Source: Candidatus Accumulibacter meliphilus (GTDB lineage Bacteria > Pseudomonadota > Gammaproteobacteria > Burkholderiales > Rhodocyclaceae). From it: a stretch of 64,000 nucleotides of DNA. Of this stretch, positions 23,792 through 32,183 are shown one piece after another (position 1 is the stretch's first letter; every line of letters begins with the position of its first letter). Under the pieces are notes generated by a model, which worked only from the letters and a program-made list of their open reading frames with translations, searched no databases and was not told the origin of the DNA. Where the stretch lies: the NCBI GenBank assembly GCA_003332265.1, contig QPGA01000001.1, forward strand, positions 370,014 through 434,013, read 5' to 3'. Position numbers and translations under genes: made by a program.

Positions 23792-26788
23792 ATGACCGCT
23801 GCCCAAGCCACCAAGACCTTCATCGAAGTCCAGTTCCCCATTGGCCCGCTGTCGCTGGAGAGCTACATCGAGCGCGACGCCAAGGGCGCGAAGGCGCTCT
23901 CCTCGCTGGGCAAGTGGTGGGGCTCCAAGCCGCTGGTGCTGACCCGCGCCATCATCCTCGGCACTGTGTTTCCGGCCTCGGAAGACCCCGAACGCTGGCC
24001 CGACGACCTCGCCATCTTCCTGCGCTGCATGACGTTCGATAACGCCGGCATGTGGAAGCGCAAAACCGAAGCCCTGCCTGCCAAGCTGTGCTACCCGATG
24101 GCAACGGCCTCCGAAAAGGCCGATTTGTTCCAGGATTCCGAGCGCTGGATTCGCGGCGCAGATCGTGAGCAAAAGTCGGCGCTGGAGAGACGGCGGTTTT
24201 ATGCGCTGGACTATGTCGAGCAGCGTGAATACTGCTGCCGCGTCGAACAAATCGACGGCCCGCCGGAAGAATCTTGGGCGGAAATCAACGCCTATCTCGG
24301 CACCACGGCTCAAACGCTGCCGGAACTGATCGAGCAGCTTTCAATTCGTCGCTACGGCAAGCGCCTCAAGGTCGGAGACGCCTTTTCTGGCATGGGGTCA
24401 ATCCCGTTTGAAGCGGCTGAGCTGGGTTGCGATGTGTATGCCTCCGACCTCAACCCGGTTGCCTGTCTGCTGACCTGGGGTGCACTCAATCTGGTGGGAG
24501 GCACGGACGAATTCCGCGCCACGGTCCATGCCGAGCAGAAGCGCATTTACGACGAGGTCGACGTCTGGATACTGGAAAAGGGCTTCGAGACCAGCGAGGA
24601 AGGTTGGCGTGCTGAAGCCTATCTTTACTGCATCGAAATGACCGTGCCGGAATGGGATGGTTGGACGATTCCGGTTTGCCCGAGTTGGGTTATTGCGCCC
24701 AAGGTCGAGACTTGGGTGGAATTAGTGCCGATCGAGTCCGAAAAGCGTTTTGGCTTCAAGGTTCGCAAGGGCGGTAAAGGTTATGCGCTCGCGGATGAGG
24801 GTACGAAGCAAAGCGGCGACATCGTATGCCCGCCGCCACTTTGGGAAATATTTAAGAAACAGGGGCGCCACCAGCAGATGCAACGCACCTTGCCCTACAA
24901 CCAATTAATAGAAAATGCCGGGGGGCTGCGGCGCTGGGAAAGCGCCGACATCGTTCCGCGAGCCGGCGATGTATTACAAGAGCGTCTCTTCTGCATTCGC
25001 TGGCGTGAGCCCGACTGGACTGACGAGCGCGGTCGCGAACGGCGCGGTGAAATGGTTTACCGTGAGCCTCGTGCTCATGACCTAGATACTGAGCAGACCA
25101 TTTTGGACACATTAAAGGAAGAATTTTCCGCCTGGCAAACAGTTGGATGGATACCTAGCTGGCGGATCGAACCTGGCCAAGAAACGACACGACTGACCCG
25201 AGAAAAAGGCTGGACCCATTGGCATCACCTCTATACGCCGCGACAGTTGTTGATGGCCGGCGAGTATTCCCGAAGAGTTGGCGGCTGCGAACCTTTAGTC
25301 CGAGCGGCCCTTGCACTGAACCTAGGCCGCCTCTCTGATACTAATGGTCGTTTATGCCGATGGAAAGTTTCACAGGGAGGTGGAATTGGTGGGTCAGTCA
25401 CAGTGTTTTACAACATGGCGCTCAATACCTTTCCAAATTACACGGGCCGTGGTTTGACTGGTCTTGCTCCTCAACTTCAGCAAGAACATGGACGCTATAT
25501 CTGCCAGAGCGAAAAGACAACTGCACTTGCCGACGCTCGTTTGGTTTCGGAAAACTGTCAAGTCTGGATAACAGATCCACCCTATGCAGATGCTGTGAAC
25601 TACGAGGAGTTGTCCGAATACTTTCTGGCTTGGTACGTGCCGCATCTTAAGGCGGCATTTCCGAATTGGTATGCTGACTCTATGCGCAATCGCGCGGTGA
25701 AGGGAGACGATGCTCCTTTCCGTGTGGCAATGGCCGAGTGCTACCGCAATCTCACGCAGCACATGCCGGACGATGGCTTACAGGTGCTGATGTTCACGCA
25801 CAAGTCCACCGACGTATGGGAGGACCTAGCGCTCATCATGTGGTCGGCAGGCTTGCAGGTGAAGCAGGTTTGGAGTGTGGCGACTGAAACGCCAGGGGTT
25901 GGGACGCGCACAGGTAACTACGTCCAAGCTACCTATAACATGGTGCTGCGCAAACGCACCGGGGACAAGTGCGGCTTTGTTGATTTCATCACGCCCCAAG
26001 TCAACAAGCGGGTCACGGAAGTCATCACCCGCATGCGCGAGAGTCAAATCGACGCGGGGTTGGCGCGCTGCGGCTACACCGACACCGACTACCTGCTGGC
26101 CGCCCAGGCCGCTGCTGCCGAAGTGGTGACGGGTTACGCTACCATCGACGGTGTCGATCTGGATGCCGAGCTGCGCACGCCGAACAATGAACGCGGCCGC
26201 TCTGCGCTGCGCACCTTGATGGAAAACGCCAAACGCACGGCCACCGATTTTCTGCTGCCACCGGCGATGGACCGCGCCATCAAGAAAGTCGGCGGTGGTG
26301 ATGCCTACCAGTTCTGGCGGCAGTTCTGCGCCGAAGAGAAATTCCTGCTCAAGGGGCTGGAAGGTGAAGCGCAAGGCGTCTTCAAGCTGGGGGCGTTCCA
26401 GGACTTGGGGCGCGCCTATGGCTTGGTGGATTACGAAAGCTTGCTCGGCCCGACCCGCGCCAACGATACCCGCACCTCGCTGCCGGAAGAATTGCCCCGC
26501 CCGGAAGCCCTGCGCTTCGATGAGGTGCCCTCGTCGGACCGTAGCCTGTGGCGCTATTCGCCAACCCGCCACATTTACCACGCACTCAAGCTGCTGGCCG
26601 ATGGCGCGGACGCGGAACGCGCCGTTAAACATCTGGTGGATAGCACCGACTTCTGGAACCTGCGCACGACCCGACTAGCGGCGATCCTCGGCTATTTGCA
26701 GGAAACCACGGCGCACCTGCCGCACTGGGCACCGTATCAGGAGGCGCTGACGCAACTGGCGATTGGCGTTGAGCATCATCGCGGTTAA
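23792..26788 (+). CDS. DUF1156 DNA methyltransferase (Hma-type)
   Basis: A 998-residue DNA methylase. The DUF1156 N-terminus reads FIEVQFPIGPLSLESYIERD, followed by LGKWWGSKPLVLTRA. The SAM motif is DAFSGMGSIPFEAAELG (from about 196) with SDLNPVACLL, and the catalytic motif is ITDPPYADAVNYEEL (DPPY at about 595-598). DPPY suggests N6-adenine methylation. About 400 residues separate the two motifs, enough for a target-recognition region. DNA from roughly 24,630 to 25,970 is noticeably less GC-rich than both ends of the gene, which suggests recombination of the central segment. Presumably it marks self DNA for the ATPase and helicase encoded beside it. Confidence 0.9.
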   Translation: MTAAQATKTFIEVQFPIGPLSLESYIERDAKGAKALSSLGKWWGSKPLVLTRAIILGTVFPASEDPERWPDDLAIFLRCMTFDNAGMWKRKTEALPAKLCYPMATASEKADLFQDSERWIRGADREQKSALERRRFYALDYVEQREYCCRVEQIDGPPEESWAEINAYLGTTAQTLPELIEQLSIRRYGKRLKVGDAFSGMGSIPFEAAELGCDVYASDLNPVACLLTWGALNLVGGTDEFRATVHAEQKRIYDEVDVWILEKGFETSEEGWRAEAYLYCIEMTVPEWDGWTIPVCPSWVIAPKVETWVELVPIESEKRFGFKVRKGGKGYALADEGTKQSGDIVCPPPLWEIFKKQGRHQQMQRTLPYNQLIENAGGLRRWESADIVPRAGDVLQERLFCIRWREPDWTDERGRERRGEMVYREPRAHDLDTEQTILDTLKEEFSAWQTVGWIPSWRIEPGQETTRLTREKGWTHWHHLYTPRQLLMAGEYSRRVGGCEPLVRAALALNLGRLSDTNGRLCRWKVSQGGGIGGSVTVFYNMALNTFPNYTGRGLTGLAPQLQQEHGRYICQSEKTTALADARLVSENCQVWITDPPYADAVNYEELSEYFLAWYVPHLKAAFPNWYADSMRNRAVKGDDAPFRVAMAECYRNLTQHMPDDGLQVLMFTHKSTDVWEDLALIMWSAGLQVKQVWSVATETPGVGTRTGNYVQATYNMVLRKRTGDKCGFVDFITPQVNKRVTEVITRMRESQIDAGLARCGYTDTDYLLAAQAAAAEVVTGYATIDGVDLDAELRTPNNERGRSALRTLMENAKRTATDFLLPPAMDRAIKKVGGGDAYQFWRQFCAEEKFLLKGLEGEAQGVFKLGAFQDLGRAYGLVDYESLLGPTRANDTRTSLPEELPRPEALRFDEVPSSDRSLWRYSPTRHIYHALKLLADGADAERAVKHLVDSTDFWNLRTTRLAAILGYLQETTAHLPHWAPYQEALTQLAIGVEHHRG

Positions 26789-26803
26789 GCGTTTCGTGCC
26801 CTG

Positions 26804-29545
26804 ATGCTCAACCGTCACAGCTCACGCCGCGCCAGCCTCTACGAGACCTTCCTCAAGCCTCGCCTGGCAGGCGCGCAGCGCTACGACCGCATCGCCGGCT
26901 ATTTTCAGAGCAGCTTGCTGGAACTGGCGAGTGAGTCGCTGGCCGACATTCCGCGCATTCGCATCGTCTGCAACACCGAGGTCAGCGCCGAGGATGTAAA
27001 AACGGTGCGCATGGCCACAGGCGCTCGTCGCAAGGAACTGGAGGAAGGTCTGCTACGTCTGGCGTGGAATGCCGGCCATTTTCCGCATCTGGTGGACGTG
27101 CATGGCATACCCGCCCAGACGCGCCTGAATGTGCTGCACGACCTGCTGATGGCCTCCGGCAAGGAGGGCCGTCTGTTCGAGATTCGTCTGGTGCCGGATT
27201 CCGAGTTCGGCTTTGTGCACGGCAAGGGCGGCATTGTCGAAGGCGACTGGGGCAAGACCTCGTTCATCGGCAGCGCCAACGATAGCGCCCGCGCCTGGAC
27301 CAAGAATTACGAGCTGGTCTGGGAGGATGACACGCCCGAAAGCGTGGCATGGGTGCAAGAGGAATTCGACGCCCTGTGGGACAAGGGGTTTCCGCTTTCC
27401 GAATTCATCGTCAAACAGATCGGCCGCTTGTCGCAGCGCACCGTCATCGAGCATGTCGGCCCGTGGAAAGAGAAGCCTACGCCGGCGCCGTTGCTGGCGG
27501 AGGTGCCGACGGCGACGGAGCTTTTTGGCTTTTGGGACCACCAGAAATACTTTATCAACCTCGCATTTCAAGAGCATCTGAAATACCGCGAGGATGCGCA
27601 GCGCGGCGCGCGCTTTCTGCTGTGCGATGGCGTTGGCCTGGGCAAGACGCTGCAACTGGGAGCGTTGGCCAAGTTGATTGGCACGCTGGACAGCCTGCCG
27701 ATTCTAATCATGGCGCCCAAGCCCTTGCTGGCGCAGTGGCAGGAAGAGCTGCTGCAAAAGCTGGCGATTCCCTCCGCTCGCTGGGAGGGTGGCGGCTGGC
27801 TGACGGAGCGCGATGAGTTCCACCCGGCGCTGCCTGGCAAGGCGACCAATTGCCCGCGCAAGATTGGCATCGTTTCGACGTCGGTGGTCACCAGTGCGCC
27901 GCTGTCGGCCCGCAACAGTGCGCTGGTCGAGCAATTGCTGGAAAAGCGTTTTTCCTGCGTGATCTGGGACGAGGCGCACAAGATTCGACGCGGCAATCTG
28001 TCGGTGAACAACGTCTATTCGCCGCCTGAGAAAAAACGACTGTACAAGTTTGCCGAGGCACTGGCAGCGCGCGCGAAGACGCTCTTGCTGGCCACCGCTA
28101 CGCCGGTACAACTCCACTCGATGGAGCTATGGGACTTGCTGTACATCCTGTCGATGAACAATCCGCAGGTGCTGGGCAGCCCGAACAGTCTGTGGCGCAA
28201 GGTGGATGGCCCCGAGGTGTTCGACATCCTGGCCGGGCGCAAGGAAATCGAGGGCTACGGGGAGAAATGGCGCTACTGGCGCGACCCCATGCCGTCACCG
28301 CTCGATGCCAAAGCCCATGCCTTTGAGTGGGTGCGTCAGGACCTAGGGCTGTCCAGTACCGATAGCCAAGCGTCCGACGCCGATCAGGATACCGTCGATG
28401 ATGCACGCAAATTCGACTTGGAATTCCTGCCGCTGCGCGAGGTAAATCCCTTCACGCAGTGGGTGGTGAAGCGCTCGCGCGACCGGCTGGAGGCCGAGGG
28501 CAAACTGGTCAAGATTGAGATGGTGCCGCACGGCGATGGCCATCCGATTCTATGCTCGCACAGCATGGGGCAAGCCTTCGAGCTGGCCGAAGACTTTGCC
28601 AAGGCGCTGCACCATCGGGTAAAGGCAGGGGGTTTCATCAAGACATTGCTTCAGCGTCGCGTCGGCAGTTCCCTCGAAGCAGGACTGCGGACAGCGGAAA
28701 AGATGCTTGCCGGCAAACAGCTGGATGATGACGACGACCCCGACGAGGAAGGCGGCTCAATTTACCCGCTCATGGCCGAAGAGAAGGCTTTACTGCAACG
28801 CTTGCGTGATCATCTGGCCAACCACTTGGGGCGCGAAGATGACCCGAAGTTCGAGCGGCTTCGTCATGTGCTGGGTTTGGAATTCGACGGGCAGAAGTGG
28901 ATCGAGCGCGGAGTGCTGATCTTCAGCCAGTTCTACGACTCCGCTTACGCGCTAGCCGAATTCCTGGTCAAGCATTTTGACGAGCCCATCGGTCTCTATT
29001 CAAGCACCAGTTCCAGCAAGCTGTTCGAGGCTGGCCGGGTCCAGAGTGTGGATCGGGAGTTGCTCAAGGAAAAGGTGACGCAGGGTCGCTTGAAGTTGCT
29101 GATCGGCACCGACGCCGCCAGCACAGGCCTCAACCTGCAACGCTTGGGCTGCCTCATCAACCTCGATCTGCCGTGGAACCCGACGATCCTTGAACAGCGC
29201 AAGGGGCGGGTGCAACGCGGCACGCTGGCCAAGCGCATTCCTTTTTACAACATGCGCTACGACAAAGGGGCCGAGCAGAGACTCTTCGACACGCTTTCCG
29301 GCCGGATTCAGGAAATTACTTCCATCTTCGGCACGGTTCCAGACTTCATTGTCGATCAGTGGGTCGCCGACATGCTGGAAAACAAGGCGTGGAATCAGAA
29401 CACCGTTCTGACCATTATTGCCGAGCGTCGAGAGAATCCGTTCACCTTGAAGGAAACGACCGAATCACTCGATGCCGACTGGGAGGCTACGGCGGAGGTG
29501 CTGAACCAGACGGAGGCATTCAGGGAACTGGCTTCCGGCTGGTAG
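26804..29545 (+). CDS. PLD-domain SNF2-family helicase (Hma-type)
   Basis: A 913-residue fusion. The N-terminal phospholipase-D-like domain has the HxK signature in FVHGKGG (H139, K141) followed by SFIGSANDSARAW. Only one HxK motif is visible, so dimerisation may be needed for catalysis. The SNF2/SF2 helicase core follows: CDGVGLGKT (about 275-283), VIWDEAHK near 385-392, and the C-terminal motor IGTDAASTGLNLQ with EQRKGRVQRGT. It is expected to translocate on DNA and possibly nick or process it. ATG 26804 lies 15 bases after the methylase stop. It is the last gene of the operon, about 410 bases from the tRNA gene. Confidence 0.9.
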   Translation: MLNRHSSRRASLYETFLKPRLAGAQRYDRIAGYFQSSLLELASESLADIPRIRIVCNTEVSAEDVKTVRMATGARRKELEEGLLRLAWNAGHFPHLVDVHGIPAQTRLNVLHDLLMASGKEGRLFEIRLVPDSEFGFVHGKGGIVEGDWGKTSFIGSANDSARAWTKNYELVWEDDTPESVAWVQEEFDALWDKGFPLSEFIVKQIGRLSQRTVIEHVGPWKEKPTPAPLLAEVPTATELFGFWDHQKYFINLAFQEHLKYREDAQRGARFLLCDGVGLGKTLQLGALAKLIGTLDSLPILIMAPKPLLAQWQEELLQKLAIPSARWEGGGWLTERDEFHPALPGKATNCPRKIGIVSTSVVTSAPLSARNSALVEQLLEKRFSCVIWDEAHKIRRGNLSVNNVYSPPEKKRLYKFAEALAARAKTLLLATATPVQLHSMELWDLLYILSMNNPQVLGSPNSLWRKVDGPEVFDILAGRKEIEGYGEKWRYWRDPMPSPLDAKAHAFEWVRQDLGLSSTDSQASDADQDTVDDARKFDLEFLPLREVNPFTQWVVKRSRDRLEAEGKLVKIEMVPHGDGHPILCSHSMGQAFELAEDFAKALHHRVKAGGFIKTLLQRRVGSSLEAGLRTAEKMLAGKQLDDDDDPDEEGGSIYPLMAEEKALLQRLRDHLANHLGREDDPKFERLRHVLGLEFDGQKWIERGVLIFSQFYDSAYALAEFLVKHFDEPIGLYSSTSSSKLFEAGRVQSVDRELLKEKVTQGRLKLLIGTDAASTGLNLQRLGCLINLDLPWNPTILEQRKGRVQRGTLAKRIPFYNMRYDKGAEQRLFDTLSGRIQEITSIFGTVPDFIVDQWVADMLENKAWNQNTVLTIIAERRENPFTLKETTESLDADWEATAEVLNQTEAFRELASGW

Positions 29546-29888
29546 CTTGTGGAACGGCCGCACACGGGAGGGCACCAAGCGCGGTGGCGATTCCTGGTCT
29601 TTCGGCGGATGTACAACGATGTCGCTTTCTTGTGCAGCGAATGGGTACAGGAGAAGCATCGTCCATCACCAACCAGAAATTTCGCGATGGCGTACCTCTC
29701 GAAACCAAAGCATACACCATCACAAAACCCGCCAGGAGCACTCTAAAACTCAATCTAAAACAACGACTTGCAAAAAACCGTACCAAATTTGCGAAGTCAC
29801 GAGGTTTCGAGAGAAACGGCCCGTAAGACGCCAAAATTGGTCAGAAATGACGTTTGGGCGAAAACGAGGTCAACAGGTATAAACGAAA
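29546..29888. other. Non-coding junction between defence operon and tRNA-Ser
   Basis: About 340 bases with no supported gene. The right part is AT-richer than the flanks. Open frames here have no ribosome-binding site and no recognisable family. It is probably the boundary of the accessory region, with element-end or recombination debris. Confidence 0.4.
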
Positions 29889-29926
29889 AACCCCGCGGAA
29901 CATGGCGTTCAGCGGGGTGTTCGTTT
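29889..29926. terminator. Terminator downstream of tRNA-Ser
   Basis: ACCCCGC (29890-29896) pairs with GCGGGGT (29912-29918). On the minus strand the stem is followed by TTTTTCG; on the plus strand by GTTCGTTTTTT. It lies 38 bases beyond the tRNA 3' end and probably terminates the lysC/tRNA transcript, and possibly plus-strand read-through. Confidence 0.75.
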
Positions 29927-29955
29927 TTTGTCGCAGAGCTTTGCTGCGACGTTCC

Positions 29956-30049
29956 TGGCGGAGACGAAGGGATTCGAACCCTTGATGCAGGTTTATGCCC
30001 GCATGCTCCCTTAGCAGGGGAGTGCCTTCGACCTCTCGGCCACGTCTCC
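29956..30049 (-). tRNA. tRNA-Ser (anticodon GCU)
   Basis: A complete 94-base class II tRNA read on the minus strand. The acceptor GGAGACG (5' end at 30049) pairs with CGTCTCC before an encoded GCCA end. The anticodon loop is CTGCTAA with anticodon GCT, there is a long variable arm, and the T-loop is GGTTCGAATCC. The first base coincides with the last base of the lysC stop codon, so the two are probably co-transcribed. It marks the border between accessory DNA (left, at the tRNA 3' side) and core genes (right), the usual arrangement at a tRNA integration site. Confidence 0.95.
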
Positions 30050-31329
30050 TAGGAGGGCGTGATGATATCGGTTTCGTCACGCCCGGTCAAACCCAACTTC
30101 GACTTTGGCGGCTTCTCCAGGCCGAAGGCCTTGTGCAGTACGCGCACGGCAAGTTCGAGGTACTTTTCCTCGATGACGACCGAGATCTTGATTTCGGATG
30201 TCGAGATCATTTGCAGGTTGATGCCTTCCTTGGCCAGCGCGCCGAACATCTTGCTGGCGACTCCGGGGTGCGAGCGCATGCCGACGCCGACGGCGGAGAC
30301 TTTGCAGGTGCCGGTGTCGCCACTGAGGTCGCGGGCGCCGATCTTTTGCCGCACGGTTTCCAGGACGGCGAGGGCCTTGCTGTAATCGCTGCGGTGGACG
30401 GTGAACGAAAAGTCGGTGGTGTCGTCACGGCCGATGTTCTGGATGATCATGTCGACATCGATGTTGGCGTCGGCGATCGGTCCGAGGATCTGGTAGGCGA
30501 TGCCGGGGCGGTCGGGAACGCCGAGCATGGTCAGCTTGGCTTCGTCACGATTGAAAGCGATGCCGGAAATGACAGGTTCTTCCATGGTACTTTTTTCCTC
30601 AACAGTGATCAGCGTGCCTTCGCCTTCATCCTCGAAGCTCGAAAGCACACGCAGTTTGACTTTGTACTTGCCAGCGAACTCGACCGAGCGGATCTGGAGC
30701 ACTTTGGAGCCGAGGCTGGCCATTTCCAGCATTTCCTCGAAAGTGATGGTGTCCAGTTTACGTGCTTCCGGCTCGACGCGCGGGTCGGTGGTGTAGACGC
30801 CGTCGACATCGGTGTAGATCTGGCACTCGTCAGCCTTCAGTGCGGCGGCCAACGCAACGGCCGAGGTGTCCGAGCCACCGCGGCCCAGAGTGGTGATGTT
30901 GCCGTGTTCATCGGCACCCTGAAAGCCGGCGACGACGACCACGTTGCCCTCGGCCAGGGCTTTGCGAATTCGCGTTTCGTCGATCTTGAGGATGCGCGCC
31001 TTGGTAAAGGCGCTATCGGTCAGCACGGTGACTTGCGAACCGGTGAAACTCCTGGCTTTAAGGCCTTCGGCATGCATGGCCATGGCCAGCAATGCGATGG
31101 TCACCTGTTCGCCGGTCGAAGCGATGACGTCGAGTTCGCGTGGGTCGGGCGTGGGCGAGATTTCCTTGGCCAGGGCGATCAAGCGATTGGTTTCGCCGGC
31201 CATTGCCGACGGAACGACGATCACGTCGTGCCCCGCCGCCTGCCAGCGGGCGACGCGTTTGGCGACGTTTTTGATTCGATCCGTCGAGGCCACCGAGGTA
31301 CCACCGAACTTCTGAACTATCAGTGCCAT
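30049..31329 (-). CDS. lysC: Aspartate kinase
   Basis: Aspartokinase, first step of the Lys/Met/Thr pathway (ATP + aspartate to aspartyl phosphate). The N-terminal kinase domain has KFGGTSVAS (near 6-14) and the GRGGSDTSAVALAAAL block. Two ACT domains follow (PVISGIAFNRDEAKLTMLG; CKVSAVGVGMRSHPGVASKM), the usual site of Lys/Thr feedback inhibition. Its 426 residues match monofunctional beta-proteobacterial enzymes. ATG 31329 (MALIVQKFGG) is preferred over a TTG two codons upstream. The next gene downstream is tRNA-Ser. Confidence 0.97.
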   Translation of the reverse strand: MALIVQKFGGTSVASTDRIKNVAKRVARWQAAGHDVIVVPSAMAGETNRLIALAKEISPTPDPRELDVIASTGEQVTIALLAMAMHAEGLKARSFTGSQVTVLTDSAFTKARILKIDETRIRKALAEGNVVVVAGFQGADEHGNITTLGRGGSDTSAVALAAALKADECQIYTDVDGVYTTDPRVEPEARKLDTITFEEMLEMASLGSKVLQIRSVEFAGKYKVKLRVLSSFEDEGEGTLITVEEKSTMEEPVISGIAFNRDEAKLTMLGVPDRPGIAYQILGPIADANIDVDMIIQNIGRDDTTDFSFTVHRSDYSKALAVLETVRQKIGARDLSGDTGTCKVSAVGVGMRSHPGVASKMFGALAKEGINLQMISTSEIKISVVIEEKYLELAVRVLHKAFGLEKPPKSKLGLTGRDETDIITPS

Positions 31330-31451
31330 TGCCAATCCAATTTGAGGTCCAAAAAAACCGCTATTCTAAAGCATTGCTTGACACGGCGGCAAAGTGCGTC
31401 CGGCCCTGATGAACCGATCGGCATTAGTCAAATGTTCTAATCAAATGCCAC

Positions 31452-31479
31452 TTGCAATTCTGTTTGATTCGCCTATAGT
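31452..31479 (+). promoter_or_regulatory. Putative sigma-70 promoter
   Basis: TTGCAA (31452-31457) and TATAGT (31474-31479) are separated by 16 bases, about 95 bases upstream of the XRE-family gene. This is a reasonable -35/-10 pair and matches the gene's orientation. It is a prediction only. Confidence 0.4.
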
Positions 31480-31573
31480 GTGCCGTGTATTACTTGGGTC
31501 AGAGGGTGTCGATCTGTGGCAGGAAGCGGGTTGCCTGCTGGTTCGCGTAGAGTCATCGTACGAAAGGATAACT

Positions 31574-31879
31574 ATGAGCACCGTCAAAGTCGTCGAGAGG
31601 GTCGATCCTCGCGAAATTCGCCGCAAGCTTGGCCTTAATCAGCAGCAGTTCTGGTCAAAAATCGGCGTGACGCAAAGTGGTGGTTCGCGCTACGAGAGTG
31701 GCCGCAACATGCCAAAGCCGGTGCGTGAGTTGCTACGCCTGGTGCATGTCGAGCAAATCGATATTCAGCGCCTCAAGCGCGAGGACTTCGAGGTCGTCGA
31801 GTATCTGAAGGCGGAAGACCCCGAACAATTCAAAATCCTCAAAAAAGCCGCCAGAGGCAAGATCAAGAAGACTGTTTGA
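31574..31879 (+). CDS. XRE-family helix-turn-helix protein
   Basis: A 101-residue DNA-binding protein. The HTH covers about 13-50: IRRKLGLNQQQFWSKIGVTQ followed by SGGSRYESGRNMP, with the N-Q-x-x-F...V-T-Q-S-G...R-Y-E pattern of the XRE/Cro fold. The C-terminus is lysine-rich (KAARGKIKKTV). ATG 31574 follows AAAGGA; the open frame upstream to 31394 has no ribosome-binding site. It is divergent from lysC and likely a transcriptional regulator of unknown target. Confidence 0.8.
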   Translation: MSTVKVVERVDPREIRRKLGLNQQQFWSKIGVTQSGGSRYESGRNMPKPVRELLRLVHVEQIDIQRLKREDFEVVEYLKAEDPEQFKILKKAARGKIKKTV

Positions 31880-32183
31880 GCCTGGCTTCGCGGCTTGCCG
31901 GCGCCGCTGGCAGCGCCGCTTCCGGACGTGATCCAGGTTCTCACGAACGTGGCCAACTGCGGGCTGCTCGCCGGGCGGCGAGCGCCACCGCCCGGGTGTC
32001 CCGGAAGTCAGGTTTCCCGCAAGATTTCCCGAAGCGCGCGTAGTTCAGGGTGAGCCTGTGACGCGAAGCCCTTGCGCCGGGCCCGGCGCCGCAGGCGTTT
32101 GGCGGCCGGCGGTGAGCGCTGCAGTGCCTGCCGTAGCGTTCCGTAGTGCGCCTCGTGCCTGGTCCGCGGTCTTGTCCTCCTGG
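31880..32183. other. Intergenic region, no clear gene
   Basis: About 300 bases between the HTH gene and convergent recN. A minus-strand frame near 32,000-32,150 encodes an Arg/Ala-rich stretch ending in REILRET but has no convincing start. I see no promoter or terminator with confidence. Confidence 0.35.

Noticed and set aside
29546-29888. Short open frames right of the defence operon as genes
   Set aside because: No ribosome-binding site, atypical composition, and no recognisable domain.
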